This document shows, in pieces, positions 30,951-41,109 of a DNA stretch of 64,000 nt. The notes below the pieces were generated by a model. It did not search any database, was not told where the DNA came from, and saw only the letters and a program-made list of their open reading frames with translations. Position numbers and translations under genes: made by a program. Numbering within the stretch: position 1 is the stretch's first letter; each line of letters begins with the position of its first letter. Source of the stretch: DAIOEK01 sp963828285 (GTDB lineage: Bacteria; Chloroflexota; Anaerolineae; Anaerolineales; Anaerolineaceae); the NCBI GenBank assembly GCA_963828285.1, contig CAWHEB010000002.1, positions 682,001 to 746,000 of the forward strand. The letters are read 5' to 3'.

Positions 30951-31084
30951 TAGAACGTATGTACTATATTCGTACCTGAGATCATCCAATCGAATCTGCT
31001 CATTACCAACCGAATAGCTCTCACAAATATTCAAGTGAAAGACACAGTGTATTTGAAACAAATAACAAATGATTGCTATTTTTT
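30951..31084 (+). ncRNA. Putative small RNA gene, copy B
   Basis: A predicted transcript of about 134 bases from TAGAAC (30951) to the T-run at 31079-31084. The 3' end TATTTG-AAACAAATAA-CAAATG followed by ATTGCTATTTTTT is nearly identical to copy A, and the internal TCCAATCG-AT-T-CTC block is shared; the rest differs. Because no plus-strand protein gene follows, it cannot be an mRNA leader, which argues for a stand-alone RNA. Not matched to any known RNA family by eye. Confidence 0.55.
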
Positions 31085-31246
31085 CGCCAGGTGTGAATCA
31101 TCCGACCTGCTTGTCGATCATGCTAACCGGCATGAAATCCCCTTCATATTCCGAATGACAGTAAATCGGACGATTGGGTGGAATGGAATTGAACTCGAAA
31201 ATCAATTCGGTTCACGCGTGCCATAGTGCTGCACGCCAGATAAAGG

Positions 31247-31291
31247 TAGGGGCGGATATCACCCCAGTAGGAGGCGTATGTGTCCGCCCTA
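31247..31291. repeat. Imperfect hairpin repeat, GGGCGGA...TCCGCCC type
   Basis: TAGGGGCGGA and TCCGCCCTA form an imperfect stem across 26 bases. It resembles the shorter palindrome at 35722-35743 and lies just downstream of the lipoprotein gene at 31304, where it could also act as a mRNA 3' hairpin. Confidence 0.5.
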
Positions 31292-31303
31292 TACGATGAT
31301 CAT

Positions 31304-32246
31304 TTAATAATGAAGTAGGTGGCGGTGGGGGTGATGATCCGCACAGGGTGGGTGATGATGATCAGCGGCGGGCACAATGATCGAGCCGCACTGGGCAAGG
31401 GACACATCACTGTAGGTGTCACTGCGCGCGATCACTTTTCCGGCTTTGTTGGTGGCGATGAGCTGGTGATACCAGATGGAATTGGTCACCCCTTCATGCC
31501 CGGGGACATTATTGCCGTTGATCTTGCGCATGAACTGCCCGGGTCCCTGCGGATTCAGGGCAGTACCTTCATCCCATGAACCACCTTGCAGTTTTTGGAA
31601 CAGAAGGACGCTGTAAACCGCGTTCGGGTCTGACACCTGAACCTGGATGGTGAGTGGATCGGGACTGCAGCTTCCGTAGAGGAAGGTATTCGCAGATACC
31701 TGGCGGTCAAAGGTGATACCGGTGGATGGAATAAGCGTCGGGGTGGGAGTCGTGGTAGTTGTGGGGGTGATGGTAGTTGTAGGGGTGATGGTGGTGGTCG
31801 GTGTGGGGGTTACCGTCGGTGTATCAGTGGGGGTGATGGTGGGGGTGACCGTATTCTCGAGAACCGTAACTACCGACTGATCGTAATCACTCCAGGTCTT
31901 GCCAGCAGACAAAGCCCGCACTTTCACGATGTATTTTCCGGGCAGCGCAGGATTCCAGATCTGACGCAGGGTGGCCGGGAGAATGATTCCCGTTCGGGTT
32001 CGGGATGGACGCGAGCACCTGATCGTTAATACTCACTTCACCTTCAACCACTCCGCCCAGGTTGGCAATATGGAAGACGACCTCATAATCTTCAGCAAGC
32101 GGCAGGGTGCTGCCATCCAGAGGGGCATCGATCCAGGCGTGCGGGCTGGCGTCAACCTGAGGTTGAACCCTGGCTTGAGGATAATTGCAGGCAGAAAGCA
32201 TGCTTACGAGCATCGTGATCCAAATCAGTCGATTTATGATTCGCAT
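31304..32246 (-). CDS. Secreted lipoprotein with Thr/Pro-rich linker, frameshifted
   Basis: The N-terminus MRIINRLIWITMLVSMLSAC is a lipoprotein signal ending in the lipobox LSAC. A first domain (ASPHAWIDAPLDGSTLPLAE) looks like a bacterial Ig-like fold. After a frame change near 31930-31985 comes VRALSAGKTWSDYDQSVVTV, a long linker of TPT and TTT repeats, and a C-terminal beta-rich domain containing FLYGSCSPDPLTIQVQVSD and SIWYHQLIATNKAGKVIARS. The last 25 residues are His-rich and may be read in the wrong frame, since they include many CAT and CAC codons. Probably a cell-surface protein working with the large protein encoded just upstream; function unknown. Confidence 0.65.
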
Positions 32247-32309
32247 CGAATTCCCTACTTTCTCAAACCCTACTCTGTGACCTCAGTCACGTTCTGCATG
32301 ATGTTCGGA

Positions 32310-35300
32310 TCAGCAACAGGTCGGAACAAACGTATCGCTAGCTCCGCAGAAAACATTCTCAGGCAGGTTGGATTTACAGGTCGATTCAGCTTTGAAGGAT
32401 TGATTGCCATAGATAATACAAGTATTTCCAATCATCCCCATACAATTCTTTCCATTTTTCCGGGTCAATGAGCTCGCTGATCTGATACGCTTTGCCGGGA
32501 GCCCAGAAGGTTTTTTCAGGGAAGTAAATTGGAATGGTGATCGATTTACCGACATCCAGCCATGGGATTGGCATCTCCACATCTTTATAAAGCGGGGCTT
32601 CGAGAGGCTGGGTGATCTCGAACCAGTATGGTATGGCAGATTTGTCCTCCATGACCGAAATAGCAAATGGGAACGCCATGAGATTGAGCCGGGCAGCCGG
32701 AAATAGCAGCATAGTCTTTATTGAATGCTTCAGAGTATCCTAAAAGCGGTATCACCTGCCCCACCCGATACTCATTGACAGTGTTATTGGTCAGTTTGAG
32801 ACTGTATTTATCAGCATCTGAATGTTGAAGGGTTGAGGCATCGGTGCCGAAATTGCTGTTTTCCTCAACCGGTTTGCGGGTGATTTTGACATCGATGGTT
32901 GGTCCCACAAATTTGGCACCGGGGGCTGGCTTCCAGGGTCGATTGGGATCCGGACAGAGGGGCTCAATTCCCTGACGATGGGCTGCATCCACATCCATAC
33001 AGGCAGCCGGGGTCTGGGTCTTCAGGCTGTTCAAGAATTGGTTGGTCAGATCACCCACCAGTTTTTTCTTGTATTCTTCGGCTTTTTCGCTGAGGAAACT
33101 TCCCACCACACTCTTCGCATAATCATCCGCGCCGGTTTCTTCCAGTAATTCGTTAATATCCACACCAGCCATGATGTCGTCATAAGCCGAGCCTACATAG
33201 TACTCAACTACATACTCTGCACCTGCATCGGCTAACTCTCCGGTCTGGGGAAGCTGCGCCGGAAGACCTAATTCGACGGTGATCACAGTCCAGGCCAGTT
33301 TGACCACCTGAGTTGAGATCCACTCGCAGGCGGATGTTCCACGGCAGCCAGGGAATGAAATCAATCAGGGCGTTGGAGACCACCCCTACTACTTCGTTAT
33401 AATGGGCGGCAAACCAATCATAAGCATCGATAAACTGAGTGAGGGCAGCCGAACCAGTCGCTTTGAAGCAGTCCCAGCTCATGCTGTCTTCGCAGGGATC
33501 CACATAAGGAATCAGGGCAGTCTTCCTGACCATTATCCAGATACTTGATACATCCCCAGCGTTCGGGGATCGCAAATTGAGGCAGCTTATATGTATCTTC
33601 CAGGAATTCGACATTGTAGATATCCGGGAAGTGAGGTGCAAGGGCTTTTTCAGGCTCCGGTTTGGGAGCTCCCATTTCATTGTAGACATAGACCCGGTTC
33701 GAGATCACCGGGATACTCCATGTTATCCGTGTCCGGGTTGCGATAATTGGGCAAGACCTCGTAATACACCATGAAAGGTCTATCTATGATATGATATCGC
33801 CAGAAACCGGATTTCCGTCCAGGGAAGAGGATCCTTGTCCCATTTATAACTCATCATCGGGGCTTGTATCGGATGTGTCATACAAATAAGACCAAGAATC
33901 AGAGAAGTATCCCGGAACGTCTCCACCGGTTGGTGTGGACCCGGCATTATCATACTGAGCATGAAGGTATTCTTCACCAAACAGGGTCGCGCTGGACATC
34001 ACTCCAGTGCGCCCCGGTGGCTTTCTTCAAGGTGAACATTTTGAAGTGCAGATTAACACTCTCAAGCGGAACAAACCAGGGGATGATGACGTGGTCACTC
34101 CAAACACCTTCCGGGGAATCACAAAAACCGGAGGAAGTTTCGAGACATGCCAATAACCGGGTGTAATCTGAGATGACCTTGTTGTATTCTTCGATCAATT
34201 CGGGCTTGCCGTTTTTCCAACCCCACAGTTGAACATTGATGATGTACTCGGTGGCAGCGGGAAGACTGTTGATCGATTTGAGCATGTAATCTGAAAGATC
34301 AAACTCGTAATCATTCCCTTTCAGGAAAAAATCGCTGGAGCTGGCCGGAATACGGGTGGTCTGCCCGTTGATGGTGAAATAGACATACGCCAGACTGACC
34401 GGTTCACTTCTGACGATAATAAAATCGTCGGTCATGGTTCCCGTGCGGCGTGTCGTCCCAAGTCCACCTGTACCACCGGTCTGGGGAGCAGGTTCTTCAG
34501 GGAGACAGGCAGGATCTTGAAGGTCAATTGAAACCGGGCTGCTTTTCGCTTCGCCGGCAGTATTATATGAAACGGCATAATACATCCACTTGCCCTTGAT
34601 ATGTATGGCAGGATCGGTGAATGTGATCGATTTGGTAATCAAAGGAGGAAGGTCAGCGACCTTAGCGAAACTCGTCTGACCAGGGATCGCGCGGAAGATC
34701 CGCTGACCATCTTCGATCTTTGAGTTGTCTTTGAATTCGAGATAGACATCGCAGCCGTTGCGGAGTTCAGCGGTGATGAGGGTTGGGGCATTCGGTAGTG
34801 AGGATTCTTCGCCCGCACCAGTATCTTTAAATAATCCACCGATGAGCGGGAGATTGACGATCCAATCATTGGGTTTTTTGGCTGAATCTTCCGGGGTAGG
34901 AAGGTAAGGATCCTTGGTCTGTAGTTCCACATCTTTGACCGGTTCTGGCGGAAGTGGAATGAAGATATCCTGCTCCGGAGTCAGAGGCTGTTCGGGGTCT
35001 ATTCCTGGATTGTTGACTCCAGCTTCCTCAATGCTAATGCCTTTATCCGCAGCAATTTGAGCCAGAGTTTGACCCGCTTCAGGGGTTATGAGTTGGCGCG
35101 AACCTACCTGATCCACGGCAGTGATCTGGATTATTTGGGAGTACGCGGTGCCGCCTTTATCATCCACTCCACGCAGGAAGAGGCTGTGAGGTCCTTTGAC
35201 TGCAGGCTGCCAGAACCATTCGCCGGTGGCGGTGCTGTATTTCATTTTATCCAGACCGTCACGAGCGGCAAAAAGGTTGCCATCGATCCAGAGCTCAAGA

Positions 35301-35548
35301 GCAACCACACGGGTGTCACTTTTGGCAACTCCGCGGACAGGGATGAAGGAGTTGATCGGCCATTGATCCCCTTCGTTTGGGGTGATCAGGTCCGCTTTAA
35401 GGGAAGTCATCTGAGCGATAGATTTTGCTAAATCAGGGGGAGCTGGTTTTTTAGAGCTGGAAAAGATCGTCAACGCGGCGGTTACAACGATGCAAACTAG
35501 AAGGACAGCACCTACGGCGATGATCCCGATTTTCAACCATTTGTTCAT
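32310..35548 (-). CDS. Large membrane-anchored LysM/Ig-like extracytoplasmic protein, multiply frameshifted
   Basis: About 1080 residues when all frames are joined. The intact N-terminal 524 residues carry one membrane helix (IGIIAVGAVLLVCIVVTAAL), an Ig-like domain around ADLITPNEGDQWPINSFIPV, a LysM-like segment (TLAQIAADKGISIEEAGVNN), and fibronectin-like strands around GKWMYYAVSYNTAGEAKSS. Beyond 33974 the chain continues through at least six frame changes (LFGEEYLHAQYDNAGST, YDWFAAHYNEVVGVVSNALI, IMAGVDINELLEETGADDYA, FWAPGKAYQISELIDPEKW) to a Cys-containing end at 32310. The helix orients the body outside the cell. No enzyme motif was found. It precedes the lipoprotein gene by 63 bases, probably one operon. 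Confidence 0.65.
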
Positions 35549-35721
35549 TTTATCCCCTCGCTGTATGGCAAAAACCCGGAAAAGTTATGAAATTCTATAA
35601 ATAAACTGGATAGAAATACAAAATCAAGTATAGAACCATGGTGTTGGAAAAGCAATAACAGCTTTTGTGACCGATAGTTTGGATGGGATTGGGAGTTCGA
35701 CCTCTCCCAGCACAGCAATCA

Positions 35722-35743
35722 GGGCGGACACATAGGTCCGCCC
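35722..35743. repeat. REP-like palindrome GGGCGGAC...GTCCGCCC
   Basis: Perfect eight-base arms GGGCGGAC and GTCCGCCC with a six-base loop ACATAG, flanked by CCTAC. It sits in the 270-base gap before the lipid kinase gene. Related palindromes are at 593-618 and 31247-31291. Confidence 0.6.
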
Positions 35744-35839
35744 CTACAGGCAAGATAACGCAATGACAAGGCGGGCGGACTTGACCATTATCCGACAACC
35801 TAATAGAATCAACCCATCCCAGCGAATGATCGGAAGCGT

Positions 35840-36757
35840 ATGCATTACACCATTCTAGTAAATCCAATATCAGGCAAAGGCAACGGTTTGTTGTCCATCC
35901 CGCAGATCAAGCAGATCTTTGATGATGCAAAACTCGATTACAAGATCATCCAAACCGAGTACCCCGGTCATGCCATTGAACTGACGAAGCAAGCTGCAAA
36001 AGATTCTGATTACGTCATTTCCGCCGGCGGTGACGGCACATCCAATGAGATCATCAACGGTCTGATGCAGGTCCGTAATGAGACGGGTAAATCCCCGATC
36101 ATGGGCGTCATTCCGGTAGGACGGGGCAACGATTTTGCGTTCGGTATGGGAATCCCGGTGGGTGTGGAAGAAAGCTGCAAATGCATCCTCGATTCGAAGA
36201 CTCGCATGACCGATATTGGCATTGTCTTTGGGGATAACTTCCCGGACGGCAGATATTTTGGTAACGGGGTGGGAGTCGGTTTTGACGCAGTGGTCGGTTT
36301 TGAAGCAGCAAAGATGAAGCTGAAGGGTTTTCTTTCTTATATTGTCGCCGCGGTAAAGACCATCTTCATTTACTATAAAGCTCCGCTGCTGGAAGTGGAG
36401 ACTGAAAATGAGACATTCCAGATCACAGCACTGATGGTGTCGATCATGAATGGGATCCGCATGGGCGGGGGATTCTTCATGGCTCCCAAGGGAGATCCGT
36501 GCGATAACCATTTCGACCTTTGCTGCGTGACCGCAGTATCCAAACCCAAGACATTCGGTTTGATGGCTAAATTCATGAAGGGCAACCAGGGAGATGATCC
36601 CGCGGTCCGTTTCATTCAGGGTAAGAAAATCACTATCAAAGCGATCAAGGGCAGTATCCCGGCACACGCAGATGGTGAGACAGTCTGCACCGAAGGTTCT
36701 AAGATCACAATTGAACTTCTTCCACACCAGTTGGAGATTCTGACGAATAAATTATGA
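35840..36757 (+). CDS. Diacylglycerol/lipid kinase family protein (YegS/DagK-like)
   Basis: A 305-residue cytosolic lipid kinase. YTILVNPISGKGNG is the first nucleotide-binding motif, DYVISAGGDGTSNEIINGLM holds the G-G-D-G-T ATP site, and GVIPVGRGNDFAFGMGIP the third motif. The second domain includes GNGVGVGFDAVVGFEAAKM and ends with IPAHADGETVCTEGSKI, also typical. It phosphorylates diacylglycerol or a related lipid. The stop overlaps the start of the following acyltransferase gene by four bases (ATGA), so the two steps are coupled in phospholipid or glycolipid metabolism. Base composition is higher in GC than the genes upstream. Confidence 0.92.
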   Translation: MHYTILVNPISGKGNGLLSIPQIKQIFDDAKLDYKIIQTEYPGHAIELTKQAAKDSDYVISAGGDGTSNEIINGLMQVRNETGKSPIMGVIPVGRGNDFAFGMGIPVGVEESCKCILDSKTRMTDIGIVFGDNFPDGRYFGNGVGVGFDAVVGFEAAKMKLKGFLSYIVAAVKTIFIYYKAPLLEVETENETFQITALMVSIMNGIRMGGGFFMAPKGDPCDNHFDLCCVTAVSKPKTFGLMAKFMKGNQGDDPAVRFIQGKKITIKAIKGSIPAHADGETVCTEGSKITIELLPHQLEILTNKL

Positions 36758-37431
36758 GTATTGCCGAATGGGTTGTTAATCGTGCCATCAAAGGTGGCAC
36801 ACGGATCATCTGCAGGGTGCATGATGCCGAGCTGGAAAAGATCCCCAAACAGGGTCCTTTGATCATTGTTGCCAACCATATCAACTCGCTTGATGTTCCA
36901 CTGATGATCACTCACCTGCTACCGCGCCCATTGATCGGTCTAGCCAAGATCGAGACCTGGGATAATCCAATCTTCAATTTGCTGTTCACCATGTGGAAAG
37001 CGATTCCCATACGGCGGGGTGAAGCAGATCTGCTGGCATTCCGCCAGGCAAAGGATGTACTGGAAAAAGGACAGATCCTGGTGATCGCTCCGGAAGGCAC
37101 CCGCAGCAATAATGGCAAACTTCAACAGGGTAAACCCGGACTCGCCATGCTGGCGGCGATGAGTAAAGCACCGATCATGCCGCTGGCTATGTTCGGCGGA
37201 GAGAAATTAGGGAAGAACATCCGCAGACTTGCCCGGACGGATTTTTACATCCGGGTGGGGGAAACGTACGAATTGAATGAAGGTATCGATATTCGGGATA
37301 AATCTGTGCGCCAGCAAATCACCGACGAGGTGATGTACAAGATCGCAGATCTATTACCCGAGGATTACCGCGGGGAATACGCGGGGGAACCACCGAAAGA
37401 TGAATACATTCGGAAAAGCTCCAACTTGTAG
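36754..37431 (+). CDS. 1-acyl-sn-glycerol-3-phosphate acyltransferase (PlsC family)
   Basis: A 225-residue acyltransferase that makes phosphatidic acid from lysophosphatidic acid. The catalytic motif is IIVANHINSLDVPLMITHLL (N-H-x4-D), and VIAPEGTRSNNGKLQQGKPG is the glycerophosphate-binding motif. MPLAMFGGEKLGK follows as the third motif. It has one short amphipathic N-terminal segment rather than a strong membrane helix. It starts within the stop of the lipid kinase gene and ends 26 bases before the stop of the convergent GH3 gene. Confidence 0.92.
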   Translation: MSIAEWVVNRAIKGGTRIICRVHDAELEKIPKQGPLIIVANHINSLDVPLMITHLLPRPLIGLAKIETWDNPIFNLLFTMWKAIPIRRGEADLLAFRQAKDVLEKGQILVIAPEGTRSNNGKLQQGKPGLAMLAAMSKAPIMPLAMFGGEKLGKNIRRLARTDFYIRVGETYELNEGIDIRDKSVRQQITDEVMYKIADLLPEDYRGEYAGEPPKDEYIRKSSNL

Positions 37432-37457
37432 TTATTCTTAATACGAATACCAGATTT

Positions 37458-39794
37458 CTAAATCGACTCCACTGGGCAGACGAAGACGCGGTTTTTCACT
37501 TCCATGTCCGGTGATTCGATAATTTCGAAATCTCCTCGCAAGCGAATATCCTCGGAAGAACTGCCTACCATCACCTGTATCTTGCCAGCTTCGAGCATCA
37601 ATTTGAGTTCCGCAGCATAGAATGCAAGTTGATTAACCGGTAAGTGGAAAACCACTGTTTTTGATTCGAAAGGCTGCAATTCCAGACGAAGGAATCCTTT
37701 CAATTCTTTGACTGGACGGGGAAAACTGGCATATTCGTCACGGATATAGAGCTGAACCACTTCATCACCAGTATTTTTGCCGGAATTGATGACTTCGACT
37801 GAGATATCCACGGTATCGTTGATACTGGCGGTCTTTTTGTCGATGTGCAATCCGCTGTATTCGAATTTTGTGTAACTTAATCCATGGCCAAAGGGGAACA
37901 AGGGGGTCACTTTTTCGGCGACATAATCACCCCAGATATTGGAGTGCATTCCGGATGGCTTGTAATTGTAGAAGATCGGAACCTGACCGACCGAGCGCGG
38001 AATGGAAATTGGCAACTTTCCACCAGGGTTGACGTCGCCAAACAATGTTTCGGCGACAGCAGATCCACCTTCTTCACCAGGGACCCACGCCTCCAGGATG
38101 GCGCTGCAGCCATCAACCAGCGAAGTCAGAGCTGTGGGGCGTCCGCTGACATGGACCATAATTACAGGTTTGCCAATTTTGAGGATTGTCTTGACCAGGT
38201 CTTGCTGAACACCGGGCAGGAGCAGGTCGGCTGAATCACGGAATTCACCAGTGGTACAGGCTGGTCCCAACCCAGAGCGGTCACCCATGACCATAATCAC
38301 CGCATCCGCATCTGAGGCTGCTGCGATCGCCTCAGCAAAACCCGCGGTGGAATCCGAACGGACATCACATCCCCTGGCGTAGCGGACCTTAGTCTGAGGA
38401 GATACCAGTTTCCGAATGCCATCCAGAATGGTTGGGAATGGCACAGTCGGTGTTTCGAGATATTCAGAGGTGAGGGAGACAAACGCTGAATCCGCAGGCG
38501 GATCGACGCTCATCAATTCGCTCAAAGCCAGGAAGGAATAATCACCCATCATATTGCGGCTGGTATGAGCATTCGGTCCGATGACGGCCAGATTAGTAAT
38601 GTCTTTATTCAACGGAAGGATGCCATCATTTTTCAGGAGAACCATGCTCTGGCAGGCGATCTTGTAAGCCAGCGAACGGGTTTCAGTTGTATCCATGACC
38701 GTCAGAACGTCGCCTTCATTGACATATGGATTTTCAAACAGACCTAGTTCGAACTTCTTTTGGAGATGACGTTTTGCAGACAGCTCGATGGTATCGAGAG
38801 AGATATCGCCGGATTCCAAAGCCGATTTGAGGTCATCACCATAACAGGCAAATGTCGGCATTTCCACATCAATCCCGGCGTTGAGCGCTTTCACAGCGGC
38901 TTCCTTTTTGGTCGCAGCAGCATGATGGTAGTTGTGAATCATCAAGATGGCTTCATAATCCGAGACGACCACACCATCGAATCCCAGCGTGTCACGAAGA
39001 AGATCGGTCAAAATCCGACGGGAAGCAGCGACAACCTCACCATCCACTTCGGGATAGGCATTCATCATTGAAGCAAGACCGGCATCGCGAATGGCAGCCT
39101 GGAATGGAGCCAGATAGACATCCCAGAGATCTCGCCAACCTATGTGGACGGGTCCGCAGTTCAACCCACCCTGCGAAAACGCGTGTCCGACAAAATGTTT
39201 ACCTGTAGCCATGACACCATCCGCGAGGTCATTCCCCTGCAATCCCTTGATATAGGCGACACCGAACTGACTGACCAGGGTAGGATCTTCACCAAAGGTC
39301 TCTTCCACCCGACCCCAACGGGAGTCTCGGGAGACATCTAACACGGGCGCCAATCCCTGATGAATACCAACTGCACGCATTTGTTTGCTGATCAAGGAGG
39401 TCATCTGTTTTGCCAGGTCGGGTTTGAACGTGCTGGCCAATCCGAGCATTTGAGGGAAGATCGAGAATCCAGGAGCCATGACACCGGAGCAGCATTCCTC
39501 ATGGAGGATGGCGGGAATTCCCAGGCGGGTGTTTTCTTTTAGGAAACGCTGGAGGATGTTCGCGGACCTGGCAGCTTCCACCGGCAGAAGGGTGCAGGCA
39601 CCTGCATTACGGGTGATCTGACCAATCCCATGCATGAGTTTATATGCAATTTTCTGATCGTCCAGTTGACCTCTGGTCTGTAGATCATAAATCCAGTAGG
39701 AACCGATCTGGGCAATTTTCTCGTCCAGGGTCATTTGTGAAACGAGCGCATCCACTTTCTTCATGATCGCTTCTTTTTTCTGATTTACAGCCAT
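37458..39794 (-). CDS. GH3 beta-glucosidase
   Basis: A 778-residue cytoplasmic glycoside hydrolase without signal peptide. The N-terminal barrel has LAPVLDVSRDSRWGRVEETF, VMATGKHFVGHAFSQGGLNC and GFDGVVVSDYEAI, in which Asp279 is the nucleophile. The alpha/beta domain has VIGPNAHTSRNMMGDYSFLA and IMVMGDRSGLGPACTTGEF. The C-terminal fibronectin-III-like domain has VVQLYIRDEYASFPRPVKEL and LKGFLRLELQPFESKTVVF. Domain order and length fit three-domain GH3 enzymes that split beta-glucosides or beta-xylosides. It is the last gene of the cellobiose operon, so it should hydrolyse oligosaccharides left over from phosphorolysis. Confidence 0.93.
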   Translation of the reverse strand: MAVNQKKEAIMKKVDALVSQMTLDEKIAQIGSYWIYDLQTRGQLDDQKIAYKLMHGIGQITRNAGACTLLPVEAARSANILQRFLKENTRLGIPAILHEECCSGVMAPGFSIFPQMLGLASTFKPDLAKQMTSLISKQMRAVGIHQGLAPVLDVSRDSRWGRVEETFGEDPTLVSQFGVAYIKGLQGNDLADGVMATGKHFVGHAFSQGGLNCGPVHIGWRDLWDVYLAPFQAAIRDAGLASMMNAYPEVDGEVVAASRRILTDLLRDTLGFDGVVVSDYEAILMIHNYHHAAATKKEAAVKALNAGIDVEMPTFACYGDDLKSALESGDISLDTIELSAKRHLQKKFELGLFENPYVNEGDVLTVMDTTETRSLAYKIACQSMVLLKNDGILPLNKDITNLAVIGPNAHTSRNMMGDYSFLALSELMSVDPPADSAFVSLTSEYLETPTVPFPTILDGIRKLVSPQTKVRYARGCDVRSDSTAGFAEAIAAASDADAVIMVMGDRSGLGPACTTGEFRDSADLLLPGVQQDLVKTILKIGKPVIMVHVSGRPTALTSLVDGCSAILEAWVPGEEGGSAVAETLFGDVNPGGKLPISIPRSVGQVPIFYNYKPSGMHSNIWGDYVAEKVTPLFPFGHGLSYTKFEYSGLHIDKKTASINDTVDISVEVINSGKNTGDEVVQLYIRDEYASFPRPVKELKGFLRLELQPFESKTVVFHLPVNQLAFYAAELKLMLEAGKIQVMVGSSSEDIRLRGDFEIIESPDMEVKNRVFVCPVESI

Positions 39795-39849
39795 CGTCTC
39801 TCTGCTTTCTTGTCATTCCTGAATAATTACTGATTGATTAATATTAATT

Positions 39850-41106
39850 TCACGCAACCCAAAAATCAAAAGTAAACAGCATGACTTCCATCCCCATCAG
39901 GAGGATGCTTAATAGGATCCACACACGGTCAAATGCATGTGACTTTCCCCAGCTGGCAAGAACGAGGAACAGCGGAGGAGCCACAAGAACGTAACGCACC
40001 ATCCCCTGGGCAGCGCCGGTGGTAAAAGCAAAAACGATCATCGCCAAACCATAAAGAGCCAATTCCGGTCGTTTTCGAATAAGCAGGACACAAGCGATAA
40101 CTGCAAGGATGATGGCCGAGAACTCCAATCCATAATAGAACCTGGTCATCGGATTCCCCACCAGGAAAAGATGATATGCCTGCTTCCAGGAGAAAACCGA
40201 ACCGACCCAGGCAAAAAGGCTTCGACTGAAGAATAAACTCTCGACCTTATAGAAGTTGGATGCCAATGGAGTGAGCGACCATACTCCAAAAGAGATGGCG
40301 GGAGTAAGAGCGGCAATCGCTTTGAGGAGAGCCGGTTTCCAACCATCTTTCCAGGTACGATCGATAAGCCAAACCATGACCATCGGCAGAACAAGGATGG
40401 CTCCGCCAGGTCTGGTCCATACGGCTATTGCGGCGAACAACGCAGCCCACCACCATTTTCGCAAAGTGAGGAAGGCGAGTGCTGCAAAGGTGACCCCGAT
40501 GAATGTGCCCTCGGAATATACCTGAGCCAGGAAGAATCCGCTGGGGAAAATAAGCAGGTAGAACGCCGCACGAACTCCGCCATCATCCCCAAGAAATGAG
40601 CGGGACATATAGAATAAGGAGAGCATTGCTGCAAGGGCACCCAACATGGAGACCATAACGGCTGCCAATGTTAGATTCCCGATCTGAGTTAATGGCAAGA
40701 TCCGCAGTGGAAATGAAAGAAGCTTAATCAATAAAGGATAAACCGGGAAAAATGCTGAAGACAACGACAAACAGTCTCTATCGGTTTCAGCTTTACAGTA
40801 GATCTGTTTCCCGAACCAATTGAATTGCCCACTGATCGCCCGAACCTGGTTCGAGTCGTAACCGGTGTCCGCGATAGCCAGATAGAACTCCGAATCCCAG
40901 GCAACATGACTGTTCAGGAAGGGATCAATGAGGAAAGGTTTTCCGAGGTTACTTTCTTTTGTGGTCTCGGTCGTGGTCCAATTCAATACCTTATCCGGAC
41001 GCTGCAAATCGACTCGCATCTGGATCCAAGATTGGAAGCATATTATTACGATCGACCATCCCAGCCAGATCAATACGATATTCCGTATGGACGTAGAAGG
41101 CTTCAT
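39850..41106 (-). CDS. PIG-V-like membrane mannosyltransferase
   Basis: A 418-residue GT-C glycosyltransferase with about ten helices. The first large loop contains SHVAWDSEFYLAIADTGYDS, the W-D-S motif expected at the active site, and SLSSAFFPVYPLLIKLLSFP, the F-F-P-x-Y-P signature of PIG-V-like proteins. AFYLLIFPSGFFLAQVYSEG and VWTRPGGAILVLPMVMV follow. It starts three bases after the cellobiose phosphorylase stop (TAGGT ribosome site), so it is firmly part of that operon. A lipid-dependent glycosyltransferase in a sugar catabolic operon is unexpected; it may decorate surface glycans in response to cellobiose. Confidence 0.82.
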   Translation of the reverse strand: MKPSTSIRNIVLIWLGWSIVIICFQSWIQMRVDLQRPDKVLNWTTTETTKESNLGKPFLIDPFLNSHVAWDSEFYLAIADTGYDSNQVRAISGQFNWFGKQIYCKAETDRDCLSLSSAFFPVYPLLIKLLSFPLRILPLTQIGNLTLAAVMVSMLGALAAMLSLFYMSRSFLGDDGGVRAAFYLLIFPSGFFLAQVYSEGTFIGVTFAALAFLTLRKWWWAALFAAIAVWTRPGGAILVLPMVMVWLIDRTWKDGWKPALLKAIAALTPAISFGVWSLTPLASNFYKVESLFFSRSLFAWVGSVFSWKQAYHLFLVGNPMTRFYYGLEFSAIILAVIACVLLIRKRPELALYGLAMIVFAFTTGAAQGMVRYVLVAPPLFLVLASWGKSHAFDRVWILLSILLMGMEVMLFTFDFWVA

Positions 41107-41109
41107 GAC

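Larger units (their letters stand above)
30499..31303. other. Intergenic region of 805 bases with repeats and a putative small RNA
   Basis: No convincing protein gene is present; open frames here lack ribosome sites and family resemblance. The region holds a dispersed repeat (30725-30757), a promoter with palindrome (30899-30944), a putative small RNA (30951-31084) and a hairpin repeat near the end (31247-31291). The remainder shows nothing recognised. Confidence 0.6.

Noticed and set aside
31736..31850. Tandem repeat that could be a CRISPR or satellite array
   Set aside because: It is an imperfect low-complexity stretch encoding a Thr/Pro linker in a lipoprotein; there are no spacers.
35870..36727. 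Long open frame (285 codons) on the minus strand opposite the lipid kinase gene
   Set aside because: It is an antisense shadow: the plus strand encodes a complete lipid kinase with all motifs, and the minus frame has no recognisable domain or ribosome site.
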